Source: 39-52-133 sp036523795 (GTDB taxonomy: Bacteria; Pseudomonadota; Gammaproteobacteria; Burkholderiales; Gallionellaceae). Taken from it: DNA of 64,000 nucleotides. How positions within the stretch are numbered: the first letter of the stretch is position 1; each line of letters begins with the position of its first letter. Both the position numbers and the translations under genes were made by a program. The stretch lies in assembly GCA_036523795.1 (NCBI GenBank), contig DATDDN010000093.1, positions 21,691 to 85,690 of the forward strand, in the 5' to 3' direction. The notes under the pieces are model-generated. The model saw nothing but the letters and a program-made list of their open reading frames with translations. It had not been told where the DNA came from and did no database searches. This document shows positions 9,167 to 17,200 of the stretch, in pieces.

Positions 9167-9207
9167 AATATACCGAACAGGCACTATACCTCATTGACCC
9201 ACATCAA
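9167..9207 (-). promoter_or_regulatory. FNR/Dnr-type class II promoter for the cytochrome c gene
   Basis: An FNR-family box TTGAC-CCAC-ATCAA lies at 9194-9207 (nine of ten consensus half-site bases). A minus-strand -10 element TATATT lies at 9167-9172. With a transcript start near 9160, the box is centred about 41 bp upstream, the classic class II spacing. This predicts activation by an FNR, Anr or Dnr regulator under low oxygen or NO. Confidence 0.75.
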
Positions 9208-9387
9208 GTAATCAGGTCCACGAAATTTTTGGCTTGGCTGCAAAGAGGATATCCGCACGCTGCCCATACGTCGCCGGCCTGGCGGCAACTATAGGCAGGC
9301 ACAGTGTGTGCCGTCAACATTGACGCGGGAAAATATGATTGCCGATGTCACCCTAGCGATACAGGGGTTGCGTCGCGCTTGCGCCAG
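9208..9387. other. Intergenic tail of the copper-oxidase operon
   Basis: About 180 bp without a convincing gene lie between the FNR box and the SCO gene. A short GGCAC/GTGCC inverted repeat near 9298-9312 and a longer one at 9369-9400 are the only visible structure. Confidence 0.5.
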
Positions 9388-9400
9388 TCAATGCGACGCA
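9369..9400 (-). terminator. Possible operon-end hairpin overlapping the SCO stop
   Basis: Perfect 8-bp arms TGCGTCGC and GCGACGCA are separated by 16 nt and span the SCO stop codon. There is no T-tract, so this may be a Rho-type end or 3' stability structure rather than a classical terminator. Confidence 0.3.
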
Positions 9401-10035
9401 GAAGCAACAAGCATGCTGCGGATTTCGCCTAGCAGATCGTCCGGAGTCACGAATCCCTCGATCCTGATCCAGGGCTGGCCAGGTGCGGCGCGCAGGAAGG
9501 TCACCGGCGTGTGATTCATCTTGTCACCGCGGTAAGCGTCAAAGGCTCGCTGCGTGGTGATGCTGGCAGCAACAGTGCCGGTATAGTGCTGCCATTCCGG
9601 GCCGGCCTCATATTCTTTGGCATAGGCAGCCAGCCTGGCCGGCGTGTCTTGCTCCGGGTCGATCGATATCGACACCAGATGCACGCGGTCACGGTCAGAA
9701 CCCAGCTTGCTCTGCAGTTGCTCAAGGGTATGGCTGACAAGGGGGCAGACCGAAGTGCAGGTTGTATAGATGAAATTGAGGATCACCGGACGCCCGTCAT
9801 TCAGCTCATCCCGTAGCGCGACGCGTTTGCCGTCATCCCGCACCAAAGTGACCTCCGGCACGGTATAGGTGGCCGTCTGCCGCTTGATCACAGGCATCGG
9901 CATCATGTGATGGTGGGCATGCATGTCCTGCATGTCGTCCATATCGTGGGCCAGTGCAACGCCGGCAATCGGGCCGATTGTGCCGGCGGCGGCCAGCGCC
10001 AGTGCAATGCAAAAAAAGTTGGCAATTGATTTCAT
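9388..10035 (-). CDS. SCO1/SenC-family copper chaperone
   Basis: Periplasmic thioredoxin-fold copper chaperone. The start at 10035 has AGGAGG five nt upstream; an in-frame ATG at 10062 is less likely. The copper site is TTCTSVCP (Cys93 and Cys97) with a distal His in MNHTPVTF. A His/Met-rich stretch after the signal peptide (HAHHHMMPMP, residues 39-48) is an extra metal-binding patch. It is the last gene of the multicopper-oxidase operon, 39 bp after the preceding gene. It probably loads copper into the oxidase polypeptides rather than into a cytochrome oxidase, since no cox genes are nearby. Confidence 0.93.
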   Translation of the reverse strand: MKSIANFFCIALALAAAGTIGPIAGVALAHDMDDMQDMHAHHHMMPMPVIKRQTATYTVPEVTLVRDDGKRVALRDELNDGRPVILNFIYTTCTSVCPLVSHTLEQLQSKLGSDRDRVHLVSISIDPEQDTPARLAAYAKEYEAGPEWQHYTGTVAASITTQRAFDAYRGDKMNHTPVTFLRAAPGQPWIRIEGFVTPDDLLGEIRSMLVASASH

Positions 10036-10074
10036 TTCAACCTCCTGTTCAATCCGCTTCACATCGACAAAGCC

Positions 10075-11790
10075 TCATCGCTCATTGAGCGCGCTGAACG
10101 ATGGCACCTGCCAGTCGCCATCGGCACTCACACGCGAACCCTGAGGCTCGGAAAAATGCACGATATAGCCGCCCTTGGAGGCAAAGCGCTGCCCCGTGCC
10201 CAGTGTCAGGCGCGGGTAATAGCCTGTAACTATGCGATGCCCGATGCCATCCTCGACGCGCTCCACCAGATACTCCGGCACAAAGGTGTCGGCCATATGT
10301 TTCAGTGTTTCGGCAAGCAGGCCGCAGGCAAGATAGGTATCGGCCTGCACTTGCTCGGCAACCACAGAAATATGCCGGATTGAAAACCAGCCCATCGCAA
10401 AATCGACGCTAACGCGGCGCTCTGCCGGCAGCGCAAAGGGGTAGGCGATACCCGTGTGCATGCGCCAGCCTGATGGCAGAGGCGCCTGTTCAAGCCCGCC
10501 CATCAGCCCCGACATGTATACCTCAGGCAGCTTTGCCGGCGCCTTACCCAGGGCTGCGATATCGGCAGGACGCAACCACAGGACAACGACATCCGACTTT
10601 GCGGCACTACGCAACACCCTCGCAACGCCGTGCCCGGGTTTACCGGCCGGAAGAACATGACTGCGCAGCGCAATGCCATGTGCCTGCAGCGCTGCCTCCA
10701 GCGCCTTGGCGCCCGCCTCTCCGCTGTCGCCGGCACGGTAGATCTGCATGACCTTGCTCACCTTGTCGTTGTCCGACACAAGGATGCGATTCGCGATCAG
10801 CTCGGCCTCCATCCCCACACCCATGGAAAGATAGAGAGAATAGAAATCGTGGTCGGCGTCGGCTGGCGGCGCGTCAACATTGGGGAAGAGACAGGGAACG
10901 GCGCTGTGCTCGCAAAAGGCATGAACCGGCTCCCAGGTCTTGCCGGCCAAACCCGATATCACCGCCAGCACCGGCTCCCTGGCGAAGCGCTGCTCGAGCT
11001 GTGCCTGCCAGGTCGCGGACGATCCGTGCAGTCGCCAGACATGCAACTGCCAGCGCCGATTTACCATGAACATCATCTTGCGCGAAGAGTGCAGACGCGG
11101 CGTGGCGCCAAGCGGAAACGCGTTTTTGTCGGCAAAGAAATGCTCCAGCACATCGAGCATGCCGTGGGCCTTGACGGGATCCGCATCCGGCGTGATGACG
11201 GTGGCAAAATGCAATACGGTATCCGTGACGCCCGGCAACTTGCGCTGGTCCAGACTCTTCAGATAACTGGTCAGCGCGGCCATCTCGGCATCGTTCAATT
11301 CGAAGTGCGGCATCAGATAATTGAATGGCTTGTCAGCCGAATTGAGCCCCTCACGGATCGCCCTCGCAAGAGTCGCGTCGCTGTATGGAACACGGTCCGC
11401 ACGCATGCTTTCGACGAACGGAAGGTAGTTATCCTCACCACTTGCAGCACGCGGGTGGAACAGGTAGCGGCCGGTGATCGGCGGGATGGAGATGAACCCT
11501 TCCCTCGACCCCAGGCCGCTGCGCCGGTGGCAGTTGATGCAGGCGGCACCCCTGCCCTCGATGCGCACACCGGCCTCACGCAGAGCCCCGATCGGCTTGC
11601 CCGAGGCCAGCCTGCCGTACCGATAGATCTCCTCGCCTTCATTCAAGATCGAGCCGGCGCGTGCCTCGGCAACGAACAGCAGCAGTGCAGCACACAACAT
11701 GATTGCGATGAGAGAGCCGACGAATGCGGGTACGAGCAGGAGCCGCATCAATGGAATATATCCCAGTGCGGATTCCGCCCGTGCCATCAT
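10075..11790 (-). CDS. Cytochrome c / periplasmic binding protein fusion
   Basis: A 571-residue exported protein in two parts. A transmembrane or signal segment (residues 15-45) is followed by a monohaem cytochrome c domain with CINCH at 84-88 and an axial-Met candidate in NYLMPHF. From about residue 190 onward lies a type 1 periplasmic-binding-protein fold (branched-chain amino acid receptor type), with alternating beta-alpha units such as EPVLAVISG and SDVVVLWLR. It overlaps the upstream gene by ATGATG, so the two are coupled. In this operon it is the best candidate electron acceptor of the copper oxidase. What the binding domain senses or binds is unknown. Confidence 0.88.
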   Translation of the reverse strand: MMARAESALGYIPLMRLLLVPAFVGSLIAIMLCAALLLFVAEARAGSILNEGEEIYRYGRLASGKPIGALREAGVRIEGRGAACINCHRRSGLGSREGFISIPPITGRYLFHPRAASGEDNYLPFVESMRADRVPYSDATLARAIREGLNSADKPFNYLMPHFELNDAEMAALTSYLKSLDQRKLPGVTDTVLHFATVITPDADPVKAHGMLDVLEHFFADKNAFPLGATPRLHSSRKMMFMVNRRWQLHVWRLHGSSATWQAQLEQRFAREPVLAVISGLAGKTWEPVHAFCEHSAVPCLFPNVDAPPADADHDFYSLYLSMGVGMEAELIANRILVSDNDKVSKVMQIYRAGDSGEAGAKALEAALQAHGIALRSHVLPAGKPGHGVARVLRSAAKSDVVVLWLRPADIAALGKAPAKLPEVYMSGLMGGLEQAPLPSGWRMHTGIAYPFALPAERRVSVDFAMGWFSIRHISVVAEQVQADTYLACGLLAETLKHMADTFVPEYLVERVEDGIGHRIVTGYYPRLTLGTGQRFASKGGYIVHFSEPQGSRVSADGDWQVPSFSALNER

Positions 11791-12686
11791 TGTGTCCCTG
11801 AAGTCTGCGTACTGAATGAGCCGGCTACGTGGCCGGAGCCTGACTGCTGTGCTCCCCCTGACCAGGCAGGGATGGACCTGAGTACGCGAGGAGAGGCCAA
11901 ATCAACCGATGCGGCATTTCGGTGCCATGGCGCAGCGGGCTTGGCAAACGTGCGGTCATCGAGGGCAGGATTAAGCACTATCCGGTCAATCACCATTTTG
12001 TCCATTGCCTTGGCAGCACCCGCACCAGTTTCGAGCAACAAGGGTATCTGCAACCCTTCTATCGCCTGGTAGTTGCGGTAAAACACCGATACAGTTCCAG
12101 TCATGCCAAATGCATTGCGGGATTCGCGATCGTATTTGACCTCCAGAAACGTTTGCGCGTCGATCCATACATGGTGGCTGACACCAGACGGCAGCTTGAC
12201 ACTCAAACGGTAAGCCTTGTGCCCCTCGATCTCGTCGATACCATCCAGCGTGACTGCAATCCCCTTGGCATGAAAATCCATCAGTGGGCCATCAATGCCA
12301 TTCCCGTTCTGCGCGAAACTCAGCTCTTCCGCTGTGTATGGCTGCACTTCAGGCTGCCCGTTACGTGCGGGGCGCAGCTTCCAGCCATGTGTGCCGTCGA
12401 AGATCCGGATGGACATCTGATTCTGCGCCTTGATCTCAAAACGCGTCTTGTCAGGGCGCTTCAATTCGAGGACAAACGGCAGACTTGGCCCCGGGGCATT
12501 CTCGCTCTCGATATGCCCGACCCAGACCATGGTCTGGATCTTGCGCCACGCTTCCAGGCCGCCCCGCGCCGCAACATTTTTTTCGACGATCTGGGATGCA
12601 TCCAGCTCGGGCTCCGCGCGCAGCTCACCCGCATCAGCGACCATCAGGATGAAAGCAGCCAGCATCCACGTAGCAAGCTTGCTCAT
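11787..12686 (-). CDS. LolA/outer-membrane-lipoprotein-sorting-like exported protein, copy 2
   Basis: A 299-residue protein with a signal peptide ending near GELRAEPE. The body resembles the LolA/LolB-type half-barrel seen in outer-membrane lipoprotein sorting proteins: an N-terminal KNVAARGGLEAWRKI helix, then repeated beta-strands ending in the FYRNYQ and LLLETG region. It is a clear paralogue of the neighbouring 12691-13527 gene (shared KNVAARGGL, DGxHGWKxRP and HVWIDA motifs). GGAG precedes the ATG by seven nt. It may shuttle a hydrophobic or lipidated component of the complex. Confidence 0.82.
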   Translation of the reverse strand: MSKLATWMLAAFILMVADAGELRAEPELDASQIVEKNVAARGGLEAWRKIQTMVWVGHIESENAPGPSLPFVLELKRPDKTRFEIKAQNQMSIRIFDGTHGWKLRPARNGQPEVQPYTAEELSFAQNGNGIDGPLMDFHAKGIAVTLDGIDEIEGHKAYRLSVKLPSGVSHHVWIDAQTFLEVKYDRESRNAFGMTGTVSVFYRNYQAIEGLQIPLLLETGAGAAKAMDKMVIDRIVLNPALDDRTFAKPAAPWHRNAASVDLASPRVLRSIPAWSGGAQQSGSGHVAGSFSTQTSGTQ

Positions 12687-12690
12687 GACA

Positions 12691-13527
12691 TCACTCCGCC
12701 CGCTGCACAGGTGTGCTGGCCAAGGCCAGCTGAGGCTTGCTGAAAGAGCCCTTCTCCATCGGCTGGTTCACCGCGACCCGCTCAATGTACATCTTGTGAT
12801 GCTGCTTGCCGCCTTCGATCGCAGTCTCGAACACACGCGGCGTGGTCAGCCCATTTTCGGTCTTGTAGTCGCGATAGAAGATGGCAACATTGCGCATCCT
12901 GCCGTCCAGCATTCTCGGATCGCCCTCGATCTTCCGCTCCAGAAAATTGGCTGCATCGATCCACACATGCCGCTTGTCACCGTTCTTCATGGTCAGCTCC
13001 AGCTTGTAGGTGCTGTGCCCTTCCACAGACTCCCTTCCCTGCAGCTCGACCCTGATGCCCTTCCTGGCGTAATCGACCAGCGGGCCATCCAGCTCTCCCC
13101 ATGCATCTGCCACCCTGGTTTCGGCGGGCGTGAAGGGCTCCACTTCATTGCGCCCAAGGAAAGGCCGCACCTTCCAGCCGTGCTCGCCGTCAAATACCTG
13201 CACTGCGGTCTGGCCCTGAAAGCGTATCTCCAGCCGGCTCATGCGCGGGCGCTCCATCTTCATCACGAACGGCAAGTCCGCATTGCTCTTGCCGCCAGCT
13301 TCCATGCGCCCCGACAGGATCAGGGTATTGACCGCATGCCAGGCCTTGAGCCCGCCGCGCGCAGCCACATTTTTGGTGACGATCTGTGCCACTGTCAGCT
13401 TTTGCTTTTCTGCAACCGGCTTGTGCTGGGTTACGGCCGCCTTGTCCGCTTTTGCGGCTTCCGGCAGTGCAGCAGCCGTGCCTGCAACCAGAGCAAGCCC
13501 ACATGTCAAGAACAGAATCCGTTTCAT
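12691..13527 (-). CDS. LolA/outer-membrane-lipoprotein-sorting-like exported protein, copy 1
   Basis: A 278-residue protein with signal peptide. The ATG at 13527 has AGGGAGGA seven nt upstream and is preferred over an in-frame GTG at 13533. It shares motifs with its downstream paralogue, including KNVAARGGLKAW, FDGEHGWKVRP and KRHVWIDAANFLE. The half-barrel fold suggests carriage of a lipid or lipoprotein across the periplasm. The two copies have diverged enough to imply different cargo or a heterodimer. It lies 4 bp from its paralogue, within the copper-oxidase operon. Confidence 0.82.
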   Translation of the reverse strand: MKRILFLTCGLALVAGTAAALPEAAKADKAAVTQHKPVAEKQKLTVAQIVTKNVAARGGLKAWHAVNTLILSGRMEAGGKSNADLPFVMKMERPRMSRLEIRFQGQTAVQVFDGEHGWKVRPFLGRNEVEPFTPAETRVADAWGELDGPLVDYARKGIRVELQGRESVEGHSTYKLELTMKNGDKRHVWIDAANFLERKIEGDPRMLDGRMRNVAIFYRDYKTENGLTTPRVFETAIEGGKQHHKMYIERVAVNQPMEKGSFSKPQLALASTPVQRAE

Positions 13528-13567
13528 ATTCACATCCTCCCTATATGCAACACTGCTTCCGAGCGCC

Positions 13568-14119
13568 TCATTCCACGGTCAGCCCGTCGGCATGAAAAGA
13601 ACCAATGACCACATCGACGCGATCTCCAGGTTTAACCAGGTTCCCCTTGTTGGAAAACACCATCCAGTACTCCTTGCCTGCTTCCGCAGCGCCGGACTGG
13701 CGCAACTGTCCGATCTTGTCCATGACCGGAATGTGCAGCACCGCCTTGCTTCTTTGTCCGAACAGAAACGGCGTTGCATGTTTGTCGCCGAGCGCCTGCG
13801 CGCGTGCGGGGTCGGTGACCCGATAGCTGAAGCGGATCAGGTTGCCCGATGCTGTCTGACGCACGAGCAGGCTGTCGACGCCCCAGACGGACAGGTAGTA
13901 ATCTTTCGCGCTGCCTGGCGGATGAACCGGGCTGTAGGGAGAAATCTTGCGCTTTTCAGCGGCTGCCGGCACATTGGCCGCCGCAGATGCTCCCCGAGCT
14001 TCAGGAGATGCCGCCTGTTCCGGAGCCGATTGCGCCATGGCGGTGGCAACAATCATGCCGCCCGCGATCAACCATGCGAGCGGCCTCACTGCCGCGCTCA
14101 ATTTCATCCGTTGATACAT
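13568..14119 (-). CDS. Exported protein of the copper-oxidase operon, unknown
   Basis: A 183-residue protein. The start at 14119 has GGAG eight nt upstream; the open frame runs back to 14206 without a credible start. A signal peptide (LAWLIAGGMIVATAMAQ) is followed by an Ala-rich linker and a compact beta-rich domain of about 110 residues, with YYLSVWGVDSLLVRQ and YWMVFSNKGNLVKPGD. No cysteines, so no haem or thiol copper site. I do not recognise the family. It is the first gene after the giant protein gene, separated by a strong hairpin. Confidence 0.8.
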   Translation of the reverse strand: MYQRMKLSAAVRPLAWLIAGGMIVATAMAQSAPEQAASPEARGASAAANVPAAAEKRKISPYSPVHPPGSAKDYYLSVWGVDSLLVRQTASGNLIRFSYRVTDPARAQALGDKHATPFLFGQRSKAVLHIPVMDKIGQLRQSGAAEAGKEYWMVFSNKGNLVKPGDRVDVVIGSFHADGLTVE

Positions 14120-14230
14120 ATCAGTGATCTCCAGAAAATATAGCCATCGACATCTTTCGACAGGGACGATCAGGTCTGTACCGTCCCCCCGCCGCACGGG
14201 CGCCATTCAAGCACCACCCGTTTCCTGTAT

Positions 14231-14251
14231 GGAAGCGGCGTTGCCGCTTCC
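14231..14251 (-). other. Intercistronic hairpin after the giant gene
   Basis: A perfect 9-bp stem GGAAGCGGC/GCCGCTTCC with a 3-nt loop lies 6 bp after the stop of the 7.9-kb gene. There is no T-tract on the minus strand, so it looks like an mRNA stability or attenuation element rather than a full terminator. Confidence 0.6.
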
Positions 14252-14257
14252 CCTCAC

Positions 14258-17200
14258 TCATGGCAACAGGACCGTTCCCGCTGCCCCATAGGGTGCATAA
14301 GCCGGCAATGAACTGTAGTTGCCGAGTATGGAGCCAGTCACCGGATGGGTTGCACTCAGTGGACCGTATGCCATGTTGATCCAGTTGTTGCCTTCATCCA
14401 CTGTTGCTGCTGGGGTCAGGTTGAATATCGGATTAGGCGAGGTTGCATCTGCAACGCCAGGAGGCACGAGGTAACCCATCCCGCCATTTTCAGGTGGTAC
14501 CCGTGCACCGTTGCAGTACTCCTGCACGACTGGGGTGGTGCTCGGCGCAACGTTGCCACTGCCCGTATAGCCGCCGCTGAGGTCGGTCAGGATCGAGCTG
14601 GTCGGAGTGAGCGTGAATCCGGAGCTGTGGTCTGCAGGCCCGGTGTCACCGCGGATACCGATATCCCAATAGCTCGCCCCACTCACACACTGGCCGGTAG
14701 CGCTCTGGTTCAGCTGCGGAATCAGTGTCACAGTGTTCTGCTGATTCAAGAGCCCTGACCCAAGACCAGCCACAGTGAGATGGAACGGACGGTTCTGCCA
14801 GAACAGATCTTTGGTCAGCATCGGCAGCGAGATCTGCCTGCACAAGCCATTGGTGCGCTGTGCGAGTGTCGAACCATAGCCATAGCCGGCTGGGCAGATC
14901 ACGGTCGCCGGCAGCGCAGAGGTCAGCATGGTGGTGTTGCGCATGGTTACCAGCCCTGCACTCTGATTGGTCGAAGTTGTCACACAGCCTATCCCCGTCG
15001 CAGTGTCGCAGGGCGTTGTCGGAGAGCTGGACAGAGGCGCTCCGAGGGTATTGAAGAGCACACCTGCCGAGGCTGTCGTATCGTTGGCAACCACGGTGTT
15101 GTTGTTGAACTTCACTGCCAGGGCATCTTCCATCGAGACACCGCCGCCATCCCAGCCCGCAACGTTGTTGGCGAAGATGTTGTTGGTGATGGTCACATCG
15201 TTCCACAAGGCCGGTTGGGTGGGCGTGTTGATGGCGACGTCCTGACCGTTGACGCCCTGCAGCCGGATGCCGCCACCGCTACCGCTCTCCGCAGTGTTGC
15301 CCATGATCAGGTTGGCGTTGATCACCAGACCGCGACCGGTACCTTCACTGAGCCCGGGTGGGCAATCCTGGTCATTCACCGAGCCGCACTCTGTTCCGTT
15401 GATGACCGGGTCAGGAGAGGCACCCAGCACCGCGATGCCGCCGCCGTGGGTCGGGATGGTCGGATTATTGCTCTGGTTGAACAGTATCCAGTTGTTGGAA
15501 ATATTGCCGTTCAAGCTGAACCCGCTGTGCGCTACGCCACCACCGTCACCTGTGCTCAGGTTGCCGCACACCCAGTTGAAGTTGAAGCGGTAGTTGTCTG
15601 CACCTGTGCAGAATGTCACGCCGCCTGCGGCCGTTGGGGTTGCGGAATACAGCTCATCGCCAAGCGAAGCGTTGCTGGTGACCATGTTGTTATGCACCCA
15701 TGTGTTCTTGTTGATGCCATAGCCAAGCTGGCTGCCATTGCTGGCGAACACAGGCTCGGGGAACTCACCCTGACCGATGGTGATGCCGCCGGTGAGAGTC
15801 CCGTGGTTACCATAGACACGGTTGTTGGAAATCTCGGTGTTATGGTTCCAGCCATGCAGGAAGATGGCGCCTCCACCCTGGGAGCTGTTGGTAAAGGTCA
15901 TGCCATCGATGCGTGACGGATTGCACAGGAAGTTGCTGGGGAAATCACGGCAATCGGCTGTGCTGTTGGTGAGCACCACAGTGCCATCCGGGAAGACTGC
16001 TTCCGCTCCGCTACCGAACGGGTCAACTCCGATGGGATAGCGCACACCTTTCGCAAGCACGGTGATGCCCGCCCCCTCGTAAGCTCCCATCAAGGTGGGC
16101 TCCTGCAACAGTTCTGCAAGATTTCCGTTCAGGCTGGTGTCCCAGCCAAGGATGCCCTCAAACTCCACGCGGTCTACCTGCATCGGGTTGCCGGCAATGG
16201 TCGGCACGCTGCAGGTGTAAACACCCGATGGATCATACGGATTGGTCGAGCTGACAGGTTGCCCGTTCAATGCCAGGCCGAACAGGCAGTTGACTCTGCG
16301 ACGCCATGGCTCCAGCAACTTGCCTGCGGGATGGGCATTGGCGTTGATGGTCACCGATGATGCTCCTACGCCCTGCAGCCGCACCGGCTTCCACATCAGC
16401 AGCATTTCGTTGTAGCTGCCTGGGCCGACGATGATCAAGTCGCCTGGAGTGGCATTGTCGATCGCGCTCTGAATGGCATCGCTGGTGGCATTCTCGCCGG
16501 CAACATAGCTTGGAGCCTTGCCGCCGATGGTCACTGTGATTGCGTCGACCGATTTGTTGCCATTGGCAGCGGTGATCACCATTTCGCCGCAACGAGTGGC
16601 TGTTGCCACGCCGCGTTGCTGGATAGGACAGCTCGACTGCCCTGCGGTCAGGCCAGGTGCGGTGACAGTGATTTGCGTATCGCTCCAGGAGGTCACCGGC
16701 GCGTTGACGCCACCAATAGTCACAGTGCCCTGTCCAGCCCCAAAGCCATAGTGGCGTGTAACGAACTTCTGGTTGAACGGCACAGTGGTTGCCTGTGGCC
16801 CTGAGTAGGCCGGGTTGGGCACGATCTTGTCACCCAGGGAGCTGATGGTCAGCGTGTGCCCGGCAGCACTCACCCATGGGCCTGCGCCGCCATTGCTGGC
16901 ATCACCCAGCACAGAAGAGATGGCCGGGGTCGCATTCGGATAGGCGCAGTCAACCGGGTTGTACCCCTCGGCAAAGGCTGAGGTGGGCACGACCGGTGTG
17001 TCAAGATACGAGGTCTGCCCTGGCATGAACGACCATTCATAGCAGAAGTTGCTGTAGTTCGGGTTGAAATTCGGATCGGTCATCATCTGCCCAGGGTGGG
17101 CCGGATCCGGTATCGGGCCTGGGTCGTTCATGCACATGACCATCATCCCCGGTGCGTACCCGGTCGGATTGGGCGGGTTGGGCGACCAGGTTGAGGTAGT

